The notes under the pieces are model-generated. The model saw nothing but the letters and a program-made list of their open reading frames with translations, was not told the DNA's origin and did no database searches. A program made the translations under genes and the position numbers. 64,000 nt of DNA from Halopseudomonas nanhaiensis. GTDB lineage: Bacteria > Pseudomonadota > Gammaproteobacteria > Pseudomonadales > Pseudomonadaceae. Of this stretch, positions 1-8,637 are shown in pieces. The first letter of the stretch is position 1, and the number at the start of each line of letters is the position of its first letter. The stretch spans positions 2,917,167 to 2,981,166 of the forward strand of contig NZ_CP073751.1 in the NCBI RefSeq assembly GCF_020025155.1. Direction: 5' to 3'.

Positions 1-132
1 CCACGCGCTCGACGCGTAAGCAAGCCCAAGGCAGCACCTGATGCTGACGTGGCTAAAAGCGACGCCGAGAAGCCCGCGGTGCTGAAAAAGCCCCGCGCTC
101 CGCGAAGCACGAGCAAGACCCCGAAAGTCTGA
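1..132 (+). CDS. C-terminal end of a Lys/Pro/Ala-rich protein (partial)
   Basis: The frame is open from base 1 to a TGA at 130-132 and encodes about 43 residues rich in Lys, Pro, Ala and Arg, ending SKTPKV. It stops 39 bases before glgX on the same strand, so the two are probably cotranscribed. In pseudomonad glycogen clusters a short DUF2934 protein with a basic low-complexity tail often precedes glgX. That is my best guess, but the domain that would prove it lies outside the window. Confidence 0.5.
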   Translation, partial: PRARRVSKPKAAPDADVAKSDAEKPAVLKKPRAPRSTSKTPKV

Positions 133-171
133 ACGGTTCCCGGCGCCGCCGGGACGAACGAGGTTCTATCA

Positions 172-2334
172 ATGAGCAGGCAGCAAACCCCTTCCTCGGC
201 GCCTGAGGTTACTCAGCGCTCGCGTGTTTCTGAAGGCAATCCCTTTCCGCTCGGCGCCACATGGGACGGGTTGGGCGTCAATTTCGCGATCTTCTCCGCG
301 CATGCCACCAAGGTCGAACTGTGCCTGTTCGACAGCAAGGGCGAGCAGGAACTGGAACGTATCGAGCTGCCTGAGTACACGGATGAGATCTGGCATGGCT
401 ACCTGCCCGACGCACACCCCGGCATGGTCTACGGGTACCGTGTGTACGGCCCCTACGATCCGAAGGCCGGGCATCGCTTCAACCCCAACAAGTTGCTCAT
501 CGACCCCTACGCAAAGCAGTTGGTGGGCGAACTGATCTTCGATGAGGCCCTGTTTGGCTATACGATCGGCCACCCGGACGCGGATTTGAGCTTCGACCGG
601 CGCGACAGCGCGCCCTTCGTGCCCAAGGCCAAGGTTGTCGACCCCGCTTTCACATGGGGCGAACGCAACTGGCAACGTATTCCCTGGGACAAGACTGTCG
701 TCTATGAGACGCACATCAAGGGCATCAGCATGCTGCACCCGGCCGTCCCTGACCGGCTCCGCGGTACCTTCGCCGGCTTGAAAAATGGCTCGCTGCTGCA
801 CCATATCCGTTCGCTGGGTGTGTCGAGCGTCGAGCTGCTGCCGATCCACGCCTTCGTCAACGAGCCACATCTGCAGGACAAGGGGCTGTCGAACTACTGG
901 GGCTACAACAGCATCGCCTTCTTCGCGCCCCACCCGGCCTATCTATCCAGCGGCAATATCAACGAGTTCAAGGAAATGGTCGCGCATCTGCACCATGCCG
1001 GCCTCGAGGTCCTGCTCGATGTGGTGTACAACCACACCGCCGAGGGCAACGAGATGGGGCCGACCCTCTCAATGCGCGGCATCGACAACAGCAGCTACTA
1101 CCGGCTGATGCCGGACAACAAGCGCTACTACATCAACGATTCCGGCACTGGCAATACGCTGGACATGGGCCATCCCTGCGTACTACAGATGGTCACGGAC
1201 TCGCTGCGCTACTGGGCGTCCGAGATGGGTGTCGACGGCTTCCGCTTCGACCTGGCAACCATTCTTGGGCGTTACGCAGATGGCTTCGACGAACGCCACG
1301 GGTTCCTCGTCGCCTGTCGCCAGGACCCGATCCTCAGCAAGGTGAAGCTGATTGCCGAACCCTGGGACTGCGGTCCGGGCGGATACCAGGTGGGTGGCTT
1401 CCCGCCCGGCTGGGCGGAATGGAACGACCGGTTCCGTGACAACGTTCGCGGCTTCTGGCGCGGCGATGACGGGCAGCTGCCCGAGCTGGCAAGCCGCCTG
1501 ACCGCCTCTGGAGATCACTTCAACCAGCGCGGTCGGCGTCCCTTCGCCTCGGTCAACTTCATTACCGCCCACGATGGTTTCACCCTGCGCGATACGGTCT
1601 CGTACAACGAGAAGCACAACGAGGCCAATGGTGAAGACAACAACGATGGCAGTGACCACAACATCTCCTGGAATCACGGTGCAGAAGGCCCTACTGATGA
1701 TCAGGAGATTCGCGAACTGCGGATGCGCCAGATGCGCAACATGCTGGCGACGCTGTTCTTCTCCCAGGGCACGCCCATGCTGCTGGCTGGCGACGAGTTT
1801 GGCCGTACCCAGCACGGCAACAACAACGTCTACTGCCAGGATAACGACATCGCCTGGATCGGTTGGGATCTGGATGAGGAGGCGCACAGCCTGCTCGAAT
1901 TCACGCGGCGCCTGATTGCCCTGCGCCGCGCTTACCCGATCCTCCGTCGTGGCCGGTTCCTCATTGGTCATTACAACGAGGAACTGGGCGTCAAGGATGT
2001 AACCTGGCTTACCCCTGGCGGTGAGGAGATGACCGAGTCGCAGTGGCATGACGACAATGCCCGCTGTATGGGCATGATGCTTGACGGCCGCGCGCAGCCC
2101 ACGGGCATCCGCCGTAGCGGTGCGGATGCGACCCTGCTGCTTATCATCAATTCGCATGATGACATCGTGAACTTTATCCTCCCGGAAGTTGCCCAAGGCT
2201 CAGGCTGGGTCTGTCTGATCGATACCAATCGACCCGAAGCCGGTTCACTCGGGCGCCACGCGTTCGGCGATGAATTCGCGGTAACCAGCCGATCTCTGTT
2301 GTTGTTTGAACTAGAACATCAGGACTCGAACTAG
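172..2334 (+). CDS. glgX: Glycogen debranching enzyme GlgX
   Basis: This 720-residue cytoplasmic GH13 enzyme hydrolyses alpha-1,6 branch points of phosphorylase-trimmed glycogen, releasing short malto-oligosaccharides. An N-terminal CBM48-like domain (about residues 15-110) precedes the TIM barrel. The catalytic set is visible: nucleophile Asp360 in GFRFDL, acid/base Glu396 in AEPWD, and transition-state Asp468 in TAHDGFTL. Length matches the GlgX/TreX family. The ATG follows a weak AGG element about ten bases upstream. It faces the glgE-treS-glgB operon across a shared stress cluster, so its products can feed malto-oligosaccharide or trehalose metabolism. No glgC, glgA, malQ, treY or treZ lies in the window; related genomes carry several of these just upstream. 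Confidence 0.95.
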   Translation: MSRQQTPSSAPEVTQRSRVSEGNPFPLGATWDGLGVNFAIFSAHATKVELCLFDSKGEQELERIELPEYTDEIWHGYLPDAHPGMVYGYRVYGPYDPKAGHRFNPNKLLIDPYAKQLVGELIFDEALFGYTIGHPDADLSFDRRDSAPFVPKAKVVDPAFTWGERNWQRIPWDKTVVYETHIKGISMLHPAVPDRLRGTFAGLKNGSLLHHIRSLGVSSVELLPIHAFVNEPHLQDKGLSNYWGYNSIAFFAPHPAYLSSGNINEFKEMVAHLHHAGLEVLLDVVYNHTAEGNEMGPTLSMRGIDNSSYYRLMPDNKRYYINDSGTGNTLDMGHPCVLQMVTDSLRYWASEMGVDGFRFDLATILGRYADGFDERHGFLVACRQDPILSKVKLIAEPWDCGPGGYQVGGFPPGWAEWNDRFRDNVRGFWRGDDGQLPELASRLTASGDHFNQRGRRPFASVNFITAHDGFTLRDTVSYNEKHNEANGEDNNDGSDHNISWNHGAEGPTDDQEIRELRMRQMRNMLATLFFSQGTPMLLAGDEFGRTQHGNNNVYCQDNDIAWIGWDLDEEAHSLLEFTRRLIALRRAYPILRRGRFLIGHYNEELGVKDVTWLTPGGEEMTESQWHDDNARCMGMMLDGRAQPTGIRRSGADATLLLIINSHDDIVNFILPEVAQGSGWVCLIDTNRPEAGSLGRHAFGDEFAVTSRSLLLFELEHQDSN

Positions 2335-2373
2335 CGCTCCTTCATCCGCTGGTTCGCCAACCTGAGTACCCGG

Positions 2374-2397
2374 CGGGGGAGCCATACGGCTCCCCCG
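2374..2397 (+). terminator. GC-rich hairpin after glgX
   Basis: A perfect 10-bp inverted repeat (cgggggagcc / ggctcccccg) with a 4-base loop sits 40 bases after the glgX stop. No T-run follows, so it may stabilise mRNA or weakly attenuate transcription rather than act as a classic terminator. Confidence 0.4.
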
Positions 2398-2457
2398 TCA
2401 CGTAGTCGGTCAGGAGCGCAGTCGGCCGATGGTGAGATCCTAGGGAGTTGGGAGCGA

Positions 2458-3216
2458 ATGAAGTTCGAAGATATCGGCCACAGCGGCACACCCCTGCACG
2501 CCTGGAAAAGTTCGGCGCGTCTGGCATCCTTGCCGGCGGTGAGCTGCGACGAGCTGGTGCCATCGCATGCGCGGGCCGTGGTTCTGGCGCCACATCCGGA
2601 CGACGAGATTCTTGGGAGCGGCGGCATTCTGCAGCTGCTCGCACGGCTCAAACGCAACCTCATGCTCATTTCGGTCACCAATGGCAGCGCCAGCCACCCC
2701 GAATCGACCCTCTGGACCAGTGAACGGCTCGGCATCATCCGCCCGCAGGAAAGCGCCGAGGCGCTGCGGCGCCTTGGGCTCTACATGAACGGGCTGCAGT
2801 GGATTCACGGCGGATTCCCTGACAATCACGTGGCCGACCGCCTGGACGACCTGAAAAGCTTCCTGCGCACCTACCTGCGGCCTACCGATGTGGTGTTCAC
2901 GCCCTGGCGCGGTGACGGTCATGTCGATCACCAAGCCGTGGCGGATGCAGCACTCTCGGTTGGCATGGAGATCGGCGCGGCCGTCTACGAGGTACCGATC
3001 TGGGCGTGGAACTGGGCCAGTCCCGAGGATCCCCGTCTTCCATGGGAGCGGGCACACAAGGTGCATCTTGATCGCTGGACGCAGGCGCGCAAGCGCCACG
3101 CCATCCAGGCCTTCGCCAGCCAGCTGACGCCTGACCCCTCCAGCGGCCAGACCCCGCCGCTGAATCCCGCGACGCTTGAACGTCTGCAACAGGCCTTCGA
3201 AGTCGTATTTCTCTGA
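2458..3216 (+). CDS. PIG-L/LmbE family deacetylase
   Basis: This 252-residue protein belongs to the zinc-dependent PIG-L (LmbE-like) N-deacetylase family, which removes acetyl groups from N-acetylglucosaminyl or related substrates. The signature HPDDE (His46, Asp48, Asp49, Glu50) follows the first beta strand, and the third zinc ligand is in HVDH (His155/His158). No signal peptide is seen. The ATG follows a GGGAG-type site. It lies between glgX and a zinc dehydrogenase on the same strand, an order I also recall from P. aeruginosa. The true substrate is unknown; neighbouring glycogen and phospholipid genes hint at a glycan or glycolipid substrate, which is inference only. Confidence 0.85.
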   Translation: MKFEDIGHSGTPLHAWKSSARLASLPAVSCDELVPSHARAVVLAPHPDDEILGSGGILQLLARLKRNLMLISVTNGSASHPESTLWTSERLGIIRPQESAEALRRLGLYMNGLQWIHGGFPDNHVADRLDDLKSFLRTYLRPTDVVFTPWRGDGHVDHQAVADAALSVGMEIGAAVYEVPIWAWNWASPEDPRLPWERAHKVHLDRWTQARKRHAIQAFASQLTPDPSSGQTPPLNPATLERLQQAFEVVFL

Positions 3217-3384
3217 TCCATGCCTGCGATGCGACAACCCGCGTGGTCATCGCCGCAGCGGCCCATGTTCGATTTTCTTCCACCCTACGCCGCTGCATAA
3301 AAGTTGAACCGGCTCTGCTAGCAAAAGTCCATTTCTAGAGCACGCAGCAACTTCCAACCGAAGCACGATGCGAGGACACAGTGT

Positions 3385-4659
3385 ATGAAGGCAGTCGTAT
3401 TCCATGACGTAGGGGATATCCGCCTGGACGATGTTCCGGAACCCACCCTGCAATCGCCCACCGATGCGATCATCCGCGTGACCGCCAGCGCCATCTGCGG
3501 TACCGATCTGCATTTCGTGCGCGGCACCGTTGGCGGCATGAAGGCCGGGACCATCCTCGGTCACGAAGGCGTGGGCATCGTCGAAGAGCTCGGTTCGGAT
3601 GTGCGCAACCTGCAGATCGGGGACCGGGTGGTCGTGCCCTCCACGATTGCCTGCGGCAACTGCTCCTACTGCCGGGCCGGGTACTACGCTCAATGCGACA
3701 CCGCCAACCCCAATGGCAAGACAGCGGGAACTGCCTTCTATGGCGGCCCGACCTTCACCGGCTCGTTCGATGGACTGCAGGCCGAGAAGGCGCGCATACC
3801 CCACGCCAACATCGGCCTGGTCAAGTTGCCGGACGAGATCAGCGATGACCAGGCAATTCTGTTATCGGACATCTTCCCCACCGGGTACTTCGGAGCCGAA
3901 TCGGCAGAGATCACCCCCGGAGACAGTGTCGCCGTGTTTGGTTGTGGGCCTGTTGGGCAGTTCGCGATCGCCAGCGCCAAACTGATGGGCGCTGCGCGCG
4001 TCTTCGCCATCGACCGCTTCCCGGACAGGCTCGACATGGCGCGCCGACAGGGCGCGGAGACCATCAACTTCGACGAAGAGGATCCGGTCGACGCCATCAA
4101 GCGCCTGACCGGTGAGATCGGCGTGGACCGCGCCATTGACGCAGTCGGCGTAGATGCCGAATGCCCGCATGGCCATGGCCATGCGCAGAAGGCGTCATCC
4201 GGCAAGCCATGGCAACCCGGTGACGCTCCCAGTCAGGCCCTGGAGTGGGCAGTGGAGGCGCTGGCCAAGGCCGGCACACTGTCGATTATCGGCGTCTACT
4301 CAGCTGACTCCAAGACGTTCCCCATCGGGGCGGCCATGAACAAGAACCTGACGATAAACATGGGTAACTGTCATCACCGCAAATACATTCCCAAGTTGAT
4401 CGAACTGGTGGTCAGCGGGCGCATTGATCCGACCCGCGTGCTGACGCAGGTCAAGCCGATGAGCGGTGTGATCGAGGCCTTCGAAGCCTTCGATCGACGC
4501 GATACCGGCTGGATCAAGGTCGAACTCAAACCTGGCGCAGGCGCTCCGCAAGAGCAACAGTCGGAAGCGGCGCGTGCGACAAGCAATGAGCTTGATGAGG
4601 CGATTGACGAGTCCTTTCCTGCCAGTGATCCGCCGTCGATGACCCGACCCAAGAGCTGA
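3385..4659 (+). CDS. Zinc-dependent alcohol/formaldehyde dehydrogenase-like MDR with DESFPASDPPS tail
   Basis: This 424-residue medium-chain dehydrogenase resembles glutathione-independent formaldehyde dehydrogenases. Catalytic zinc ligands are Cys38 (ICGTDLH), His60-Glu61 (GHE) and Asp162 (SDIFPTG). Structural zinc ligands are Cys90, 93, 96 and 104. The NAD-binding glycine motif is GCGPVG. A His-rich stretch PHGHGHAQK lies in the cofactor domain after DAVGVDAE. After the normal family end there is a tail of about 40 residues finishing in DEAIDESFPASDPPS, a motif usually seen in short free-standing proteins. The ATG follows GAGGA. The stop is 7 bases before the DUF72 gene, so the two are cotranscribed. 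The natural substrate cannot be read from the sequence. Confidence 0.88.
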   Translation: MKAVVFHDVGDIRLDDVPEPTLQSPTDAIIRVTASAICGTDLHFVRGTVGGMKAGTILGHEGVGIVEELGSDVRNLQIGDRVVVPSTIACGNCSYCRAGYYAQCDTANPNGKTAGTAFYGGPTFTGSFDGLQAEKARIPHANIGLVKLPDEISDDQAILLSDIFPTGYFGAESAEITPGDSVAVFGCGPVGQFAIASAKLMGAARVFAIDRFPDRLDMARRQGAETINFDEEDPVDAIKRLTGEIGVDRAIDAVGVDAECPHGHGHAQKASSGKPWQPGDAPSQALEWAVEALAKAGTLSIIGVYSADSKTFPIGAAMNKNLTINMGNCHHRKYIPKLIELVVSGRIDPTRVLTQVKPMSGVIEAFEAFDRRDTGWIKVELKPGAGAPQEQQSEAARATSNELDEAIDESFPASDPPSMTRPKS

Positions 4660-4666
4660 GTCGCTC

Positions 4667-5593
4667 ATGCCTGACGTGCGAATCGGCATCTCCGGATGGC
4701 GCTACAAGCCGTGGCGTGGCGATTTCTATCCCGATGGGCTGGTCCAGCGGCGTGAGCTCGAATTTGCCTCACGGGCAGTGAGCAGCATCGAGATCAATGG
4801 GTCGTTCTACTCGCTGCAGACCCCGGAGCGCTACCAGCGCTGGGCCGCCGAGACGCCTGAGGATTTTGTCTTCAGCATCAAGGGGCCTCGCTACGTCACG
4901 CACACCCGCCGGCTCAGGGACATCCATGAACCGCTGGCCAACTTCTTCGCCTCCGGTTTCATGAGCATGGGCCCGAAACTCGGCCCGATCCTATGGCAGT
5001 TCCCCGCCAATTTCCGCTACGACCACGAGCTGTTCGACGACTTTCTCTCCCGACTACCATGCGACACCGACCAGGCGGTAAAGCTCGCCGGCGACTGCGC
5101 GGAGCGGCTGAAAAAGCCCGGCTACCTCGACGCGCAAAAAGGTCGGAAGCTTCGCCACGCGCTGGAAGTCCGTAGCGATACCTTCGTCACCGAAGGCTTC
5201 GTCGAACTGCTACGCCGGCATGATGTGGCGCTGGTCGTGGCGGACACCGCAGGCAAGTGGCCCTACGCGGAGGATCTCACCAGCGACTTTGTCTACCTGC
5301 GGCTGCATGGCGACAAGGAGCTGTACACCAGCGGGTATGACGACCAGGCGCTTGAGCGCTGGAAGGAGCGGATCCGCACCTGGAGCAAGGGACAGCAACT
5401 TGAGGACGCCCGCCTCATAGCCGACAGCAAGGCCCCTGCTGCCAGGCAGCGAGACGTGTTCTGCTATTTCGACAACGACGTGAAGGTACGCGCGCCCTAT
5501 GACGCCCGCACGCTGCTGGGCAAGCTGGGTCTGGACAAGGGTCTCAGGACCACCCCAGGCGTGCCTTACGAGGAAGAGGATCGCGAGGAGTAA
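4667..5593 (+). CDS. DUF72 (YecE-like) TIM-barrel protein
   Basis: This 308-residue protein belongs to the DUF72/YecE family, a TIM-barrel fold of unknown reaction. Recognisable blocks are RIGISGWRYKPWRGDFYPDG at the N-terminus, EINGSFYSLQ (about residue 42), FSIKGPRYVTH, LGPILWQFP, and near the end CYFDNDVKVRAP, the family's usual YFDND-type finish. It starts 7 bases after the dehydrogenase stop and its own stop overlaps the ribosome-binding site of the next gene, so it belongs to the same operon. Function is unknown; context gives only a link to stress or storage metabolism. Confidence 0.85.
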   Translation: MPDVRIGISGWRYKPWRGDFYPDGLVQRRELEFASRAVSSIEINGSFYSLQTPERYQRWAAETPEDFVFSIKGPRYVTHTRRLRDIHEPLANFFASGFMSMGPKLGPILWQFPANFRYDHELFDDFLSRLPCDTDQAVKLAGDCAERLKKPGYLDAQKGRKLRHALEVRSDTFVTEGFVELLRRHDVALVVADTAGKWPYAEDLTSDFVYLRLHGDKELYTSGYDDQALERWKERIRTWSKGQQLEDARLIADSKAPAARQRDVFCYFDNDVKVRAPYDARTLLGKLGLDKGLRTTPGVPYEEEDREE

Positions 5594-5597
5594 CGCA

Positions 5598-6386
5598 GTG
5601 AATCGGATGAGTCAGCTGGACCAGAAGGACATACACCTCGCCACGCCGGTGACCTCGTTGCGCGTCATGACGGTCAACGTGCACAAGGGTTTCACCTTCT
5701 TCAATCGCCGCTTCATTCTGCCGGAGCTGCGCGAAGCGGTGAGCACGCACGGCGCTGACATGGTGTTCCTTCAGGAAGTACACGGCGAGCATCACCAACA
5801 CGCGCTGCGCTACGGTGACTGGCCCGACACGCCGCAGTACGAATACCTGGCTGACACCATGTGGCCGGATTTCGCCTACGGCCGCAACGCGGTCTACCCG
5901 CATGGCGACCACGGCAACGCACTGCTCTCGAAATTCCCCATCCTGCGCTATGACAATCGCGACGTATCGGTCAGCGGGACCGAAGAGCGCGGGCTGCTCC
6001 ATTCGGTACTGGCCGTGCCCGGCCATGACGAGGTCCATGCCGTCTGTGTACACCTTGGACTGCAGGAGTCGCACCGCCGCGAGCAGCTGGAACTTTTATG
6101 CGAACTGGTGGACTCATTACCACCGGAAGCGCCCGTGATCGTAGCGGGGGACTTCAATGACTGGCGCAAGCGTGCCGATGCGATTCTCAATCGCTGCGGC
6201 CTCGTCGAAGCCTTCGTCAGCAGCCACGGCGCTCCGGCAAAAAGCTTCCCCGCACGATGGCCCCTACTCTGCCTCGACCGAATCTACGTTCGAAACGCGA
6301 CGACCCGTGGGGCCCAGGTGCTTTCGCGCCGACCTTGGTCGCATCTGTCCGACCACGCGCCGCTTGTAGTCGAGGTGTGCTTATGA
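5598..6386 (+). CDS. ybhP: Endonuclease/exonuclease/phosphatase family protein YbhP-like
   Basis: This EEP-superfamily protein (262 residues from GTG 5598) cleaves phosphodiester or phosphomonoester bonds; the real substrate is unknown. Signature blocks are MTVNVHKGF (Asn), VFLQEVHG (Glu), VIVAGDFNDW (Asp/Asn) and LSDHAPLVVEV (Asp-His pair). I chose GTG 5598 because GAGGAG lies 7 bases upstream and overlaps the previous stop; ATG 5607 is also possible. The stop overlaps the clsB start as ATGA. The order ybhP-clsB-ybhN is the same as E. coli ybhPON, which suggests a conserved role alongside cardiolipin synthesis. Confidence 0.85.
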   Translation: MNRMSQLDQKDIHLATPVTSLRVMTVNVHKGFTFFNRRFILPELREAVSTHGADMVFLQEVHGEHHQHALRYGDWPDTPQYEYLADTMWPDFAYGRNAVYPHGDHGNALLSKFPILRYDNRDVSVSGTEERGLLHSVLAVPGHDEVHAVCVHLGLQESHRREQLELLCELVDSLPPEAPVIVAGDFNDWRKRADAILNRCGLVEAFVSSHGAPAKSFPARWPLLCLDRIYVRNATTRGAQVLSRRPWSHLSDHAPLVVEVCL

Positions 6387-7615
6387 ACTTCCAATGGCAG
6401 GAAGGCAATGAAGTCGAATTGCTCATCAATGGCGAGGGGTTCTTCCCCAGCGTCTTCGAGTGCATTCGCTCAGCCGAAAAGGAAATCCTCCTCGAGACCT
6501 TCATCATTTTCGATGACCGGGTGGGACGCGCGCTCAAGGCGGCGTTGCTTGAAGCGGCAGCGCGAGGCGTACAGATCGACCTGACGGTAGACGGGTACGG
6601 TACCGCCGAGCTCAACAGCGAATTCATCACCGAAATGGCCAAGGCCGGCATCCGCATGCACATGTTCGATCCGGCACCCAGGGTGCTTGGCATGCGTACC
6701 AACCTGTTCCGTCGGCTGCACCGCAAGATCGTGGTCATTGACGGCGAGATCGGGTTCATAGGCGGAATCAACTTCGGCGCCGACCACATGACCGACTATG
6801 GAGCGATGGCCAAGCAGGATTATTCGGTGAAGGTCCGCGGCCCGATCGTTGCCGATCTGCATCGTGCCGCTCTGGATCTGGTCCGGCGAAGCCCGGCGGT
6901 GGGTAGCGACCTGCCCGCCGTCAAGCCGGTAACGCGGCATGTTGGCGCAGTACGGATGCTGCTCGCCATTCGCGACAACGAGCAGCATCACACGGACATC
7001 GAAGAGCACTACCTCAAGGCCATCCGCTCGGCCAATTACCGGCTGGTGGTCGCCAATGCCTACTTCTTCCCCGGCTACCGGATTTTGCGTGAGCTGCGTA
7101 ACGCGGCGCGACGCGGCGTGAAAGTCACGTTGATATTGCAGGGTCAGCCGGACAAGGCCTGGGTGAGCGCCTGCTCGCATCTGCTGTACAACTACCTTCT
7201 ACGCGACGGCGTCACCATCCGCGAATATTGTCAGCGCCCCCTGCACGGCAAGGTTGCACTGGCGGACCGCGAATGGTGCACCGTCGGTTCAAGCAATCTC
7301 GATCCGCTCAGCCTGTCACTGAATCTGGAAGCAAACCTGTTCATCCGGGATCCGGCACTCAACCAGCAGCTGTACGACCACCTGATGGAACTCTCCGAGG
7401 CGCAGTGCCAGGCGGTCACGCAGAAGATTGCCTTGCGCGGGTTCTGGTGGCGGGCACCGCTGATTTCGCTGAGCTTTCACTTCATCCGCCGCTTCCCGGC
7501 CCTGGCCGGCATGCTACCCGCCCACACCCCCAAACTGCAGCCGCTCACGACTGAGGAAGCCGTGGAGCAGCTGCAAGAGACGGGCGAAATCCCCTGCAGT
7601 AACGAGAAGACCTGA
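6383..7615 (+). CDS. clsB: Cardiolipin synthase B-type phospholipase D family protein
   Basis: This 410-residue PLD-superfamily enzyme carries two HKD motifs, His113-x-Lys115-x4-Asp120 and His288-x-Lys290-x4-Asp295, each followed by the expected GG or SSN block. ClsB enzymes make cardiolipin or phosphatidylglycerol by transphosphatidylation at the inner membrane. ATG 6383 was chosen because it overlaps the ybhP stop (ATGA) and gives the family's usual length; a longer open frame upstream lies inside ybhP. The 3' end overlaps ybhN by one base (TGATG), so all three are translationally coupled. The neighbourhood links phospholipid remodelling to glycogen and trehalose genes. Confidence 0.9.
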   Translation: MNFQWQEGNEVELLINGEGFFPSVFECIRSAEKEILLETFIIFDDRVGRALKAALLEAAARGVQIDLTVDGYGTAELNSEFITEMAKAGIRMHMFDPAPRVLGMRTNLFRRLHRKIVVIDGEIGFIGGINFGADHMTDYGAMAKQDYSVKVRGPIVADLHRAALDLVRRSPAVGSDLPAVKPVTRHVGAVRMLLAIRDNEQHHTDIEEHYLKAIRSANYRLVVANAYFFPGYRILRELRNAARRGVKVTLILQGQPDKAWVSACSHLLYNYLLRDGVTIREYCQRPLHGKVALADREWCTVGSSNLDPLSLSLNLEANLFIRDPALNQQLYDHLMELSEAQCQAVTQKIALRGFWWRAPLISLSFHFIRRFPALAGMLPAHTPKLQPLTTEEAVEQLQETGEIPCSNEKT

Positions 7616-8637
7616 TGACCAAAACCGGCGCCGACAAACCCAACCACTGGATACGACGGCTCAAGCCGGTCCTGTCGCTGATCTTCTTCATCGGCGTCCC
7701 CGCCCTGCTGGTCTACATGTTGCGCGATGTGGACTGGCAGGAAGTCTGGAAATCGTTGCGTGCCTATGACCCATGGATACTGGCCGCCGGCGTCGGCATC
7801 GCTGCCGTCAGCTACATGACCTTCGCCTGTTACGATCTGCTGGGCCGGCATTACACCGGGCACAAACTAAGCGTACCGAAGACCATGGGCGTGGCCTTCG
7901 TATGCTACGCGTTCAACCTGAATCTGGGCGCCTGGGTAGGCGGTATGGCTTTGCGTTACCGGCTGTACACCCGCATGGGGCTGGACGCAGCCACGGTCAC
8001 GAGAATCTTTTCCATCGCGCTGCTGGCCAACTGGGTCGGCTACATGCTGCTGGCGGGAACCGTGTTCTCGTTGCGCCTGGTCGATCTGCCGGAGAACTGG
8101 GCCATCGGTGCGACTGCCCTGCAGCTAATCGGCTTCGCACTGGTTGCTGTTGCCCTGGGGTATCTGGCAGCGTGTCAGTTCTCCAGGAAACGCAGCTGGA
8201 CTATTCGAGGTCAGGAGATCGTGCTGCCGTCGCTGCGCTTTGCGCTGTTACAGGTCATCAACGGAATGGTGAACTGGTCCCTGATGGCCGCGATCATCTA
8301 TCTGCTGTTGCCCGACGAAGCCTTCTACCCGTCCGTATTGGCCATTCTGCTGGTGAGCAGCATCGCCGGCGTCGTCACGCATATTCCGGGTGGGCTGGGT
8401 GTGCTGGAAGCGGTATTTGTTTCGATGCTTCAGCACAAGATTCCGACAGGCGCCCTGCTCGCCGCGCTGATCGGCTACCGGGCAATCTACTTCCTGCTGC
8501 CACTGAGCCTGGCGACCGTGGCGTACTTCGTCATGGAGAAGGTGGCCCGGGACCAGCATGAGGACATCATGCCGGACCAGGACCGTGCGGCAGATTCAGA
8601 GGCTGCGCGCGTCGGGGCGCAGAACGAGCGTGCCTAG
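7615..8637 (+). CDS. ybhN: YbhN-like integral membrane protein (LPG-synthase TM-domain family)
   Basis: This 340-residue polytopic membrane protein belongs to the UPF0104/lysylphosphatidylglycerol synthase transmembrane family without the synthase domain. About eight hydrophobic segments can be counted. The family blocks [18 protein letters not shown] and [14 protein letters not shown] are present. It begins inside the clsB stop (TGATG) and is the last gene of the ybhP-clsB-ybhN set. Its C-terminal 42 bases overlap the 3' end of glgB on the opposite strand. A role in lipid handling at the inner membrane is inferred from family and context. Confidence 0.85.
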   Translation: MTKTGADKPNHWIRRLKPVLSLIFFIGVPALLVYMLRDVDWQEVWKSLRAYDPWILAAGVGIAAVSYMTFACYDLLGRHYTGHKLSVPKTMGVAFVCYAFNLNLGAWVGGMALRYRLYTRMGLDAATVTRIFSIALLANWVGYMLLAGTVFSLRLVDLPENWAIGATALQLIGFALVAVALGYLAACQFSRKRSWTIRGQEIVLPSLRFALLQVINGMVNWSLMAAIIYLLLPDEAFYPSVLAILLVSSIAGVVTHIPGGLGVLEAVFVSMLQHKIPTGALLAALIGYRAIYFLLPLSLATVAYFVMEKVARDQHEDIMPDQDRAADSEAARVGAQNERA

